Below, piece by piece: positions 35,422-46,958 of a stretch of DNA of 64,000 bases. The position numbers and the translations under genes were made by a program. This DNA comes from Psettodes erumei (lineage: Eukaryota > Chordata > Actinopteri > Pleuronectiformes > Psettodidae). A model generated the notes under the pieces. It did not search any database and was not told the DNA's origin. It saw only the letters and a list, made by a program, of their open reading frames with translations. Where the stretch lies: the NCBI GenBank assembly GCA_016785225.1, contig JAFBJZ010000918.1, positions 1,060,001-1,124,000 of the forward strand, written 5' to 3'. Position 1 is the first letter of the stretch. Every line of letters begins with the position of its first letter.

Positions 35422-38400
35422 ATGTTTCACACGGATTCCGATGAGGACGTGATCTTTGTTCCGAAAAGTCTGCCTCTAAGTTTCCAGGGATTGCCACTGA
35501 CCAGGTATTGATTGATTATATCACATTAACCAACTCTGAATTAGAATAATATGCAATGTAGAAGAATGATTCATGGTTGAAACCCTAGTTGTGGGACAAA
35601 TTTTATAGGAAAACACATAAAGGTTGTACTGTGTGATGGTCTAATTAAGATGAACTTTGCGGGGAGATGTTGGCAGCCAGGTAATTGCAGAAATATACAG
35701 TTGGTAACACACAACTGAGCATGAGTGAATCAGTACTAGTCCACACATAATGCATATGTTTCATGTATGATGTGTGAAAACAACTTTTGCATTGCATCAG
35801 AGGAGTAATTGTTTTCCAATGCACGTGACGATTTTGATACATTTGTGTAATTATATACATTTTGGCACAATTCTCCAGTCCCCACAGGCGAAGCGATTAG
35901 ACCTGCAAAGAGACATTGATCAGGAGTCCCTGCACAGGCTGCCAGTCAAAGCCTTGGTTAGTGCACTGGTATCTTACTCATACTTGCACATTGAGTCCCT
36001 GATGAGCCTGGTATTGCAATTTAATCTTAAAGGCATTAACTTGGCAGTAATTGTGTCAGAAGGTCTGGAACCCCAGATAACAGATTTGGCCCTCCCTGGG
36101 GGCCCACTAGCAGTATGTACTGCCCCTCACATACATTTTTGATGAGGAAGGGATTTCCAACCCAGTCACACCAAACCTTCTGCTTTTGGCCTGACCTGCA
36201 GAAGCAACAGAAATTGCAGACAACGCTGGACAAATTATAATGGTGGTTGATTCTCAGTGAGCCATCAGCAGGGTGGTCAAAACCTGTCCAGGTGCAGATG
36301 GTTACATCAGAGCGGTCAAGGTGAAAGGACAGACATAGCTGTGGCCTGTGGGTCCACTGGTGAGGCTGCCAGCATGGGATGATGATGATGAAGACACTAA
36401 ACCGAGGACTGTGTTGACTTTACTTTCTGAACTAAAAATTTGATGCTTAAATTTGAGGGCGGCTGTGTCAGGAAGTCTACTGGGATTTTGTCTCAATAGT
36501 TTTAATTGTTGTCAAGGCCCCTTTATAATACCTACTACTTTACAGTAGTTATTGACATCACACTACTGGTGGATGACTGTTGTGTGTGTTCATGCAGAAA
36601 GTTAAATTAAACCTTTCTCTTTGATAATAAGACACTGCTGAATATTGTTGGCATGAATGTTACCTGTTTTATTATTAGTCTCAATCTGCTCCTTTGGGTA
36701 CTTCTCTGTTTGTGATGTCATGATCACCTGTTGAATTTTTTGGTGTTGTGGTCGTATCTAGGTTTGCAGTTGCACTGTTTGGTCACTAGAGGACACTGTT
36801 GATCACATAATTAAATATTGTGGCCAGCTGTGCAGCTGTAGGTTATTTCCAGGTCCTGAAACATCGATGACAATGTTTTGTTTTACGTAAGAACCAAAAT
36901 GTGTATTTTAATGTAATCAGTTAATTTTATATAATTATTCAATGTGATACATGTGAATGTGACTGAAGACTGTTATTGTATTTTTTTATTTTTGTTTACA
37001 TGCACTACATAGGCGTCCTCGACCTCTAAACCAATGCCTTCATCAATATTCACATTGAATGATCATTAAAGTTTGCTTGGAACTGAACTCTCCATCCCCT
37101 GCTCTCTGATCAGAATCCCTTTCCTTTACGGAGCTATCAAAGCCAGCATCCCTGAGAGTTGCTCTCTAACAGATTGTATTTCTCTCAGCAGACAAGCCAG
37201 GGGTCCTTTGCTGTGGAGAAGATGAAAATGAAGCTGGAGGAAGAGATGGGCGAGGAGAAACGTCCAAAGAAGGAGAAGAAACAGAAAAAAGAACAAGCCT
37301 CTGTGCCTGAAAACAAGAACTGCACTGAGGAAGATGGGGGCCGAAGTGCAGAAGTGAAAAAAGAAAAGAAGAAAACCAAAAAAGTTGAGACGGTGGTCAT
37401 AGAAGATGAGTCATGGGATGGAGGTGGTGAGAAGGAGGGGAAGAAGAAAAAGAAGAAGAGGAAAATTGATAGTGAATCTCCAAATGATGCCAATGGTTCG
37501 GATGCCATGGATTCAGCAAAAGATGAAGGAGTTGGTATAAAGAAGAAGAAGAAGAAGAAGCTGGCTGATGATATGACTCTAGTGGAAACTGCACAGAGTT
37601 CAATAAGAGAAGAAGTGGAAAAGAAACAAAAGAAGGAGAAGAAAGTTAAGAATAAGACAGAACAAATCAAAGCTGAAAATGTGAAGACAGAGAAAGAAGA
37701 GGAAGAAGAACAGCAAGCAGGAAAGCACGAAGCACCAAAGAAAACCAAGAAAGGAAAAAAGGGTATTTCAGCTGTCAGCACAGAAGAGCCTGAGGAGCAT
37801 AATCAGGAGAAGAAAAGAAGAAAAAGAAAACCACTGAGGAAGAAACAACTGCAGCAATAGATGGACCAAGTGAAACAAAAAAGAAACCTAAAGTGGGCGT
37901 GAATGGAGTGAAGGCAGAAACACCGGAGGAAGAGACTGAGGTGGAGGAGGTTAAAAAGCAAAAGAAGAAAAAGAAGGAGGCCAAAACTAAAGAAGATGAA
38001 AGTGGAGTTGAAACGCCCATGGTGAAAGGCAGCAAGAAAAGGAGCAAAGCAGCATCAGAAAATCTGAACGACGACAATGTGCTGAACGGGACTGTGAGCA
38101 CAGAGGAAGGCAAGACAGAGCAAAGGAAAAAGGGAAAGAAGGAAAAGGGTCAAGACGCTTCTGTGGAGGTCAGCGAAGTAGAGGAGACGGAGCCAAAGAA
38201 AAAGAGGAAGAAGAAGAAGGAGAGCTTAAAGGGAACGGAGGAGCAGTCCTCAATCAGATGTGAAGAAAAGGAGGAGGATGGGCAGAGCGAGGGAACTCCT
38301 GTCACGGTGGCAGGTGACACAACCAGCAAGAAAAGCAAAAAGAAGAAGACCGCTGCCGAGGCGAAACCGGTGGAGACGGACATCAGAGTTGAAAATGGTC

Positions 38401-39665
38401 CCAAAAAGAAGAGGAAAAGGATCAAAGAAGAAGACGTGGAAGGCCAACGGGTGAGTGTGTTTTGCCAGAACTCGCTGACACTGCGCATGTTTCTTTTTTT
38501 TGTTTTGTTTTGCGTTCCAAGAGTGAGCGGAGTTTGTGTCTCGCTGTTTCAGGAGTCTCCCAGTGTGGATGTGGTGTCACAGAAGAGAGGGAACGCTGAT
38601 GAGATTACCATCAACCAGGTGAACAGGGCTCTCTTCCTCTTTACACCACTGTTACTGTAATCTGCCTACCTCACCCCTACAGCTGACTGATAAACACACT
38701 GTATCTTATTCAGTCCACGCAAGTTAAATGTCCGCTGATTGTAGTTTCATATTTAAAGAGTAGACATGAGAGTGGGAACAATCTTCTGACTAAGCCAGAA
38801 CATTAATTTCTTTGTATTTTTTTATTGTTGGTATTTCTATTTTACTATCACTTTTTTTCCAAATGACATTGAAAACCTAATAAATGTGTGTTTTTGTTTG
38901 TTGCAGGAGCAGAGACAGGCTCTTCAAATGGAGATCGACAAGGCCTCTCAGCCTGAAAAGCCGACCAAACCTTCGGTCAGTGTCTGCATCACAGAGAAAA
39001 AGGAATAAAACCATTGATTTTGCTTTGAAATTAATACTCAGGTTCCTTGCATTGCACTTTTACTACAACTTGGGGTCTTCCAGGAGACAGATTTTAGTTA
39101 GAAGTAATAGGCAAAGGTGATGCAATAGGGGCAAATATATCCTGACCTTTAACCCCTGAGAGTATGATATGAGTAGCAGTCAAGCTTTAGAAAGCACCAG
39201 GACCTACATTTCCCACAATGCAACTCCATAGTATCTTTCATTAGTCTCTGATGGCATCACCTCTGATGCCATCTTCTCAGGCCGCGTTGTATTCCTCATC
39301 ACAAGGATGACGGCTGCAACTCACCCTCGACCTTTGTCCCAAACGTCTGTGTTCCGCAGGGTTTGGGTCAGTGGAGCACCGCCCAGTTCGACAGCTCTGC
39401 ACAGCAGCAGAAGTTCCTCCGCCTGATGGGCGGCTTCAAAAAGGGCTCTCAGCCGGCCACGGTAGGTACTGGAGGGGCAAACATGGCGATGGGGAAAGGC
39501 GCGCAGCAGCAGTTGCAGCAGGGGCTTCTGGGAGAGTTTGAGCGCGCTCACTCCCGCAGAATGGACTTCAATAACAGGGGAGCGGGACTCGGGTTTACTG
39601 CGCCGTCCAATAAGAAGTTCTCTATTGACATCAATTCGTGCCGGTCGGTCCGCTTTGATGATTGA
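35422..39665 (+). CDS. knop1: Lysine-rich nucleolar protein 1 (KNOP1), frameshifted in this sequence
   Basis: KNOP1 is a basic nucleolar protein of poorly defined function. The 3' half is firm: a large exon to 38450, then 38553-38618, 38907-38975 and 39360-39665, with GT-AG sites in phase 0. The big exon is full of KKKKK/KKRKRK nucleolar-type signals alternating with acidic stretches. The last three exons carry the conserved end: GNADEITINQ, QALQMEID, KFLRLMGGFK, AGLGFT and SVRFDD. Within the big exon the frame changes at about 37811-37830 in an A-rich run; one missing A would explain it. Literally read, the upstream frame stops at 37858-37860. The start is uncertain. I choose ATG 35422 (MFHTDSDEDVIFVPKS, exon to 35504, phase 2), which can join an acceptor at 37172. 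The tandem CAGCAG acceptors at 37186-37191 are an alternative for another first exon. Confidence 0.8.
38735..38815 (-). repeat. Arm of the percomorph fold-back repeat
   Basis: TGTAGTTTCATATTTAAAG, then GACATGAGAGTGGGAACAA and TCTTCTGACTAAG, match the right arm of the repeat at 26254-26694 and, inverted, the half copy at 3684. It lies in a knop1 intron. Confidence 0.55.
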
Positions 39666-39935
39666 TCAAAATGTGATGAAAGTTTTTTTTTTTTTTTTTT
39701 TCCTTTCCTTTTTTATTGGAGAACCTAAAACCTTTTAGATACTGTATGTTAAACACCTCGTGCTGAGTAACTGGACAGTTTTTTGTTACGTAACTGAAGA
39801 GCAGTTTCTCTGAAGAGTTTGCTGTGATTTCAAACGGCTCAGCGTCTGCATTGTAAAAGATGTCAAATGTTCGTCTATTAACTTTAGGTTTTATCCATTA
39901 AAGCACTCTCGACCACGATTTTTGTTGTTGGCACT
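39666..39935 (+). other. knop1: knop1 3' UTR
   Basis: A run of 18 T starts at 39682. ATTAAA near 39896 (CCATTAAAGC) is the likely poly(A) signal. It converges with the exosc1 3' end about 200 bp to the right. Confidence 0.5.
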
Positions 39936-40128
39936 GTTGATTAATTTATTCAGTGTTAGATGTGATGTGGATTTTACCATCATTGTTGACACACATGCAA
40001 TAATCCTGTATTTTTTGTGGCGGGAAATACAGTATGGACGTCAGGCATGGAGATGATGGGATGGTGTCTTGTATCAGTGGGGATAAAAAAAAAAAAGGAA
40101 ACTCGCGTCAAAGGTCTCTGATAGTCAC

Positions 40129-40134
40129 TTTATT
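40129..40134 (-). promoter_or_regulatory. exosc1: Poly(A) signal for exosc1 (minus strand)
   Basis: TTTATT on the plus strand, read as AATAAA on the minus strand. It would give exosc1 a 3' UTR of about 1.05 kb (40115-41176). Confidence 0.45.
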
Positions 40135-41176
40135 TCAATCTCGCAAACATGGCGTCTGCCGAAAAGTGAAGAGAGAACAAGGAAAGTCAAAGTACACTTT
40201 ACTTCAAAGATAGAGTGGAAACATTTCTGCTTGCTTGTTATAGGCTCATAATCGTCTTATGTGCTGAAAAACAACAACAAGAAGAGAAATATATGACTAT
40301 CGTGAGTTGTACTTCAATATTCCCTCCATGGTAGCTGTGTTGTATGTCAGACTGAACATGAGGCTCTCTCTGTCCTGTTAACTTTCCCTATAAAAGCTGC
40401 TGAAAACAGGAGGAGAAATGAGCCTCGGGAGATTTTTTTTTAAAAAGTCATGTTCTCACTTTTGCGGACAAGATAAGAACAAGTCGGTCGCACGTCGTTG
40501 CGGGAAAAAAAAAAAAGAGTGCAGAGTTAACAATGCGGCTTCTTTGGTCTGAGCCTCCTTATTTCAGACCAAATGCAGCCGCTTCACTTCGCAACGATCG
40601 CTCTGCTTCCCGAACGGAGCGTTACACAAGATGTGATCTGAGCCTTGCCTTAGCCAAGTGTTACATTCAGTCGCCCGACGACGTCCTTAAAGCGACACGC
40701 TGATCTACATTTTGCCCTTATACATGTGAGCAAAACCGTGTGAGCGAATCCCGCAAAGAAGGGACCTTTCGTCTCAAGGTGCAAAAGGGATGCTGTCAGC
40801 TTCTCAATGCGCTGGTCGCTTAGAAAGTTTGGCAGCTGCAGGACGCCAGCTTAACAACAGTCGCTACGTTGTTTACGTCTACGTTACGTAACCACGTCCT
40901 CACACCTCTGCGGTTTGGTCTGACGCTGCCTCAGTGCTTTCAAGCTGGCACGATCAAGTGACGACGCAGCGTGCCGAGGGAAAGCTATTTATAAAAAAAA
41001 AAACATTTAAAGGAAAAAAAGAAGACGCGAAACCAGAAGTAGCCAACAAATCGCTACTCGTCCGGTTTCAGGAAACATCTGAGACGGAGCTGAGAGGCGA
41101 GTTGAAGACAGCGATTGAAGAGGGGAGGGTGGGGGAAGCTGTGTGTTCCTTGTGGTTGAAAGGAGCTTTCGGGCTC

Positions 41177-44093
41177 TCATGCCTGGAGATAGTCCGGCTG
41201 CACTCGCGCCACCTTGCGCAGCTCTTTGGAGTGCGTCCGCGGGCACTGCATCTCGCACCAGCTGATGGGAACCATCTGGGCACCTGCGTGACGAATATGT
41301 GAGAAAATAAGAGACAAAAGCCGGAGGGGTCGGAATATCGTGTTATCACAAATCCAAATTCAGAAATGGGTTTTCACTGGAAGCTACAAAAGTATGAAAC
41401 AAAAATTAGTTGAGCATTAAGGGTTACCTGCTTCACTGTGTGCCACCACGACTCCCAGTTCGTTCTCCGCCGTCGTCAACAGGTAGTTGGACTGAACGTC
41501 TCCGAGGGAAATCTGATGGCGCGCATCAAGGAGCAGCAGCGCAAACCTTATACATGAAGTAAATATCCAAAGGCAGCTCTAACGGGTTTAAAAGCAATGG
41601 GAAAATGTGCATCGGTCGCACATCAAGTTTTCCGTGACCTCTATGTAGGTGATTTTCTTCTTTACTGTACGCAAGTCTCTTTGAGATTTAGGAATTTTAG
41701 AGTCGTGTGCGTGGCATTTTGTTATAACGGATGGCCGAGAAGTCGGGTGGGAAACTTCGTGAGCAGCAGTTTGCACATCGCAGCTCGATTACCACCATGA
41801 CATACAGTCTCATGGAGCAGCAGCAGACTAACTTGTCCGGATGCTCCGTCAGCTTCCGTGTTTACGACTCAAGGCTTTGATTGTGCAAATAGCAAATACT
41901 CGCTTTTTGTTTATAACTGATCTAAGATAATCTGGCTATGAAAGCACTTTCGTTAATATAGAGATTTTCCCCCTTGCGACCAATCAATTGGTCGAATAAC
42001 CTGTATGATATCAGCTGACTTCTTCGCCGTCCTAATGCATAGCTTTCAGCTTTCAGTCTTAGTGTACCAATTTGTGTTCGACTCAAGGGCAGGTGAAGGA
42101 TACCACTTTCGCCAGGACGATGTCACCGGGTCTGAAGCTTTTGTATATCTCCACCTGTAAAAACAGAGAGAGAGAGATTTACACAAAGGTTTTTTGTTGC
42201 AGTTTCAGAAATAAACGGGAGTTGCGGAGACTGCTGCAGATGAGCTTACTGGGTACAATAACTCAAACAGACCTTGTCTTTCTCTGTTGCGCGCACATCC
42301 TCTTTTCTGTAAGGTCAGGAGAGAGTGAGCTCAGCGTTTGGAAAATAATAAGACCATACACCGCCGCTGCACTTAGTGTCAGTACTGGAGTTACCTGATT
42401 GTCCCCCTGAAGCGGTCCTTCAGCGGCGTGGAGCCGACATAAAGGATGTGGACCTTGGCGAACCTTGGGTTGATGCTAGTCACCTGTCCAATAAAAGAAA
42501 AACAGGAGGGCTTAAGACAAATGACCTCTTTGTTAAACCGGCCTTTAAATTGTGCAAGATCACCATAACAGCATCTGATTCCACTGCGTACCTTACAGGT
42601 GACTATAGCTCCCACATCGGGCAGTAGTTGCGTTTCTGTTTCTCTCACCACTGAGATCACAGGTAACTAGAAAGGGACAAACATCAGTTCCCATTACTGC
42701 ACAGGCAGGCCACAACACAGAATGTGTTTTCCTGACTCCAGTTTGATACAACCAGAAGAAAAAGGCCAGAAGTATGGTGCGCATTTCATCACAGGAGCTG
42801 CATGGCACTTATTTTGCTTCAGTTGGGTTTGCAGACGTTGCGTAATACCTTTGCTGCGGCGCTCCCACACCCACATGCCTGAGTGTTGCTGCAGCTTTCA
42901 CCACCTCCCTCCTACCCACACCCGCCACATCCCTCACCTCCTCTCCCTCGTTTTTCCGGAGCACATAGCCCGCTAGCGTGGAGTATATGTAGCCGTGCCG
43001 CAGGTACACTCCTGTGCCGGGGATACAGTCTTCTACGCTGCACAGTTTGTCACCTGAGTGCAAAGAAGAGGTGGAAGGGCAGAGGTTTACAGCAGAAGTG
43101 AAACCTTTCTGCTACCATCAGAATAAAATCATACTCGACACTGTTTCGCAAAGGCAAAGCCATATATCTAATAAGCGTGAATATAATTTAGGCCACCATC
43201 TGCTGTATTGATATAGAGACAAGTCATGTCAGGATCTGGGTGGGTTACAATCTCAGCAAAACTTTGTCCTCGCCAGGGGAAACCTTAACATGTATGCATT
43301 TCTGTACACAATGATTTAACATGCTTCCTCACAGGATTTAGTTCACAGATCACCTCTTGTCTTGCGCCACTGCACGCCGTTCCTGTCCGATTCAGTGACA
43401 CACTCGGGGTTTCTATTCAACTCTAACGCATTCAGGCGATAACTATGAGTGAGGCATAAACAAGTGAGAAGGAATGCTGCTGCCTGGCCCGAGGCGATGG
43501 GCAGGGCTGCTGCTGAAACCTGAAAGTAAAAGCCAACAAGTTCATCGGCGGACCGGTGTACACCGATCAGCCTCACCGTTGAAAACAGTTAGCCGTTTTT
43601 ACATGTTGAGGCAGATTCGAAAGGGCCCATTCTGAAGCATTTGATTTAAAACTAATTTTTTGTGTGTTCCAATTATCTCCCGTGGCTCCACGGCTTGACT
43701 CGTGTAAAAAAAAATACACCGATGTGCCACAACATTAAAACTGGCAACTGCTTTTAATGTTGATGCTTATAGGTGTATAAGCCCTGTCGTAGTACGGCAA
43801 TAAATGCGGTACATCATAACCACTAAACACACCTCCTCCATCTCATATTGACGACATACAACCAGCTCGAAACGAAAAAGTGGCGTTGACAGTGTTTAAT
43901 GCCAAAGCCCACCCCCACGCATGGCAACTGGAAAGAATTCACAGGATTTTACATTACATAATTTTTCCCAGCAACATAGCGACGTCTTCAAAGAGCCAAC
44001 ACGAACAGAAAAGGTCTAAATAACGGCGTATGGACGCCGTAAATGCCAGTAAAGACAAAGTTCGCAGGACTCACCTGGAACACACAGCTTCAT
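41177..44093 (-). CDS. exosc1: Exosome complex component CSL4 (EXOSC1)
   Basis: This is a cap subunit of the nuclear and cytoplasmic RNA exosome and helps thread RNA into the 3'-to-5' degradation channel. Eight minus-strand exons were placed: 44093-44075, 43053-42938, 42666-42592, 42483-42395, 42306-42273, 42154-42104, 41512-41428 and 41283-41177. All are GT-AG with matching phases, giving 191 aa (human 195). The N-terminal domain reads LCVPGDKLCS..YLRHGYIYSTLAG. The S1 RNA-binding domain runs from VGAIVTCKV to AENELGVVVAHS. The C-terminal zinc-ribbon-like block is SWCEMQCPRTHSKELRKVARV. The reading frame is intact. Intron 1 (about 1 kb) contains the 63-bp palindromic element at 43715. Its 5' end is a few hundred bases from the pgam1 poly(A) site. 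Confidence 0.95.
43715..43777. mobile_element. 63-bp palindromic mini-element (copy A)
   Basis: It begins TACACCGATGTGCCAC and ends in GGTGTA. Its partly inverted ends are flanked by or include TA. It is exactly as long as copy B at 63796-63858 and identical to it at 44 of 63 positions by hand count. The ACATTAAAAC-type core recalls the terminal part of a dispersed animal DNA transposon. Located in exosc1 intron 1. Confidence 0.55.
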
Positions 44094-44225
44094 GGGCGAC
44101 ATGTTTTCGAGAAGAGCAGGTTGTTAGCCGATTGGCTGTGACGTAGGGCTCGACCCAACTCTGATTGGTCGGTCTCACGCTCAGCGGAAGGAGAACATGT
44201 ACGGCTCGGTCCGCCATGTTTGTTG
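44094..44225 (-). promoter_or_regulatory. exosc1: exosc1 promoter with CCAAT, CRE-like, ETS and YY1-like sites
   Basis: Read on the minus strand, CCAAT boxes lie at 44135-44131 and 44168-44164. TGACGTA at 44139-44145 (plus strand) is CRE-like. GCGGAAG near 44184 is ETS-like. CCGCCATGTT at 44211-44220 is the reverse of a YY1-type ATGGCGG element. There is no TATA box, as is typical of a housekeeping promoter. Motif matches only. Confidence 0.5.
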
Positions 44226-44438
44226 AGGCGACACGGGCACATGGCGTGCAGATGTTGCCTCCCGGCAGCATGGCACAAACACACTTTACACACTGTTTTA
44301 ATAGATTTGTATTGTATTGTATTTTACTTTTAAAACTAACATATTTGCTATTGGTTTTCATAAGAGAACCAACCTCTGTCATAAAGACAAAGTGGACAGT
44401 TATGCAGGAAATAGATGTCAGACACATGTTTCACAACA

Positions 44439-44444
44439 TTTATT
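44439..44444 (-). promoter_or_regulatory. pgam1: Poly(A) signal for pgam1 (minus strand)
   Basis: TTTATT on the plus strand (AATAAA on the minus strand), about 460 bp after the pgam1 stop and about 350 bp before the exosc1 start codon. This makes a compact head-to-tail pair. Confidence 0.5.
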
Positions 44445-44904
44445 CTTATTCTCAGTGCCACAGCAAGCAAAATTCAGCAGTGCAGAGCATATCAACTTGC
44501 CCTTTTGACAACAGCCATTGTTAATTTATAGGTAGAATGTTCCCACTGAGCTTCACCTACACAGATTGTAAATAGGGAGGAATACAGTACTTGGGTTGAC
44601 TCTGTGGAGTTTGTCTTTGTTTAGTTCTATTCACTGGTCCCTAATTTGTCTCTTTTGGTCAGTGCTTAAACTATATTACAGCTGATATCCATAGTCTAAT
44701 AATGAAATGTGTTTTTCAGTATGTCAAAAAGTAAAGTCCAATCAAATCATACACCAGATTGTATGTTTGTGTGAAAGATGGGTATTATTACAATAAAGTG
44801 CACACTGCGTTTGTGCAAGTCAGTGATGACACAAACACTAAATGACCTTGTTTTAACTTGATATCAGACTGATCTGTACTCTTGTCCCCCCAAGGAGGAT
44901 GAGT

Positions 44905-46958
44905 CTATTTCTTGGCTTTGCCCTGGGCAGCCACAGCTTCCATGGCCTTCTTGACCGTTTCCTCATCTCCGAGGAACTGCATGGGTCCTGTCGGCTTCAG
45001 GTTCTTGTCCAGCTCATAGACAATAGGGATGCCTGTGGGTAGGTTAAGCTCCATGATGGCCTCCTCTGTCATCCCTGGGAAACAAAGACAGACATGCAGA
45101 GTTCACAATCTATTTATATGAATATATTTTTAATGCATCTGTATACTGAAGCAGAGGGACTAAACTCTGCTTCAAGCTTCAGTGTTGAGTAATACTAAGG
45201 TTATCATTACATGATACATTTACATTGGGAGTTCTAAAGGGTGCAAAATACTTTTGGCACTGGGCTGTGTCTCTTACCCTCAAGATGCTTGACAATCCCC
45301 CGGAGACTGTTGCCATGGGCAGCAATCAGCACCCTCTTTCCCTCTTTGATCTGAGGAACGATTTCGTCATTCCAGAAAGGCAGTGCCCTGGCGATGGTGT
45401 CCTTGAGACTCTCACAGGAGGGAAGCTGGTCCTCCGTCAGGTCAGCATAACGTCGGTCCTATTGTAAAAGACAGAGTTAATGTTGCCACATTCACTGTAA
45501 CTGCATTGGCTTGCATTGATTTCATAAAGATGTCATTGTATTTGTATGAGAAAAAAGCCAGTGATGCACTGTTTTCCTGCAGTGGCACCTTGCTGATGGT
45601 CTGATAGAAGTCATGCCCCTCATCCATGGGTGGGGGAGGAATGTCAAATGAGCGCCTCCAGATCTTGACCTGGGCCTCTCCATGTTTGGCTGCTGTTTCC
45701 GCCTTGTTCAGCCCAGTCAGGCCACCGTAGTGGCGCTCATTGAGGCGCCAGGTCCGGTGGACGGGCAGCCACATCTGGTCAATGCCGTCCAGAACAAACC
45801 ACAGGGTGCGGATGGCCCTCTTCAGGACAGAGGTGTAGCAAATATCAAATTCATAGCCAGCATCTGAGGCGAATTAGAGAGAGAACATGAAAAAGATGGT
45901 GACAGAGACACATACAAATCAATTTAAAAATGTCGTTACAGAGAGGAAAAATATATTATTCTATCTGCATTCATTTCACCCAGTGGCGATAATCTGTTAT
46001 TTATTCCCAAATGCTAATATTTATGCATTTGCTTTTGCTTAGTCAGTGGCAGTGCAGAGGACAGGATACCGTCAGACAATGCAGTCTGCAGATTCGGCCT
46101 GCAGAGGATTTGGGGTCACAGAAGAGAGTTTGGCCTTCTGTTCCGATTTCTCTTTAAATCTGAGTAATGTGTCTTCATCATTTCTAAAGTAAATAAGTAA
46201 GAAGAACACATTCATACTTTTATTCCTAGCAGTACAACATTACTGTAGACATTAGGTTTAAATTAGTATATTTAAAAGGCATACAGATGTCAGTCTCGAA
46301 ATGTCCCATTAAAATAACAATGTAGATGGCACCATGACTTCCCTCATCTCTGCTAATTAACCTTCCACTATAAAATACGGTTTATATCATAAATACAAAG
46401 ACACATTTTTTTCTCTCTTCTGGAAAACGACAAAGCAAAGGGAAATTTTAAAAAAACAACAACATATGGATGATTATTACACCAAAGGCCGCCAGACTGT
46501 CTGGGATGGTCTGTGTGAGTCCAGTAGGGGACTGTATCGGTGCCACGCTGACAGATGTCTACGAATAAAGTATTTTGCAACGTCTAAATTCTCCTAGACA
46601 CGTGTGACTAGATCAAGTCATTGATTTCAAAGCCTAACCGAATACACACAATGATTTAGTTACTCCCTACTCTCTGCCCATGCTGGCTTGCCCTGTGTCG
46701 CAGTGGGCCTTCTACCTGTTTCCCCATCCGGCAGAGTTGCATAAGAACTGCTGTACAGCGGCTTAATCCGAGGGACGAGAGAAAGCCCGATTAGGCCCTG
46801 CCATTATCTGCTGCTGTACCTTTCAGAGCCTGGCCTCCTCTCTTTGCCTCATGCTCCCCGGTCTCGCTCAGGTCCGCGTCGAACCAGCCGCAGAAGCGGT
46901 TCTCCTGGTTCCAGCAGCTCTCTCCATGGCGGATCAGGACCAGCTTGTACGCAGCCAT
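44905..46958 (-). CDS. pgam1: Phosphoglycerate mutase 1 (2,3-bisphosphoglycerate-dependent)
   Basis: This cytosolic glycolytic enzyme interconverts 3- and 2-phosphoglycerate through a phosphohistidine. Four minus-strand exons were placed: 46958-46820, 45863-45589, 45458-45278 and 45074-44905. All are GT-AG with matching phases, giving 254 aa, the same as human. Catalytic features are visible: His11 in RHGES near the start, the acid residue in LNERHYG (about 89) and the second histidine in AAHGNSLRG (about 186). The C-terminal tail is Lys/Ala-rich. Some active-site-proximal positions differ from human (Cys after RHGES, FCGWFDADL in place of FSGWYDADL) but no catalytic residue is lost. The reading frame is intact. 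pgam1 versus a teleost paralogue cannot be settled here. Confidence 0.96.

Noticed and set aside
35888..35958. Coding exon (AKRLDLQRDIDQ...) of knop1
   Set aside because: Its phase does not fit the preceding ATG exon (it gives an in-frame stop), and no similarity is known. Kept only as a note.
37185..38488. Ser/Phe-rich minus-strand ORFs
   Set aside because: They are the antisense of the Lys/Glu-rich knop1 exon.
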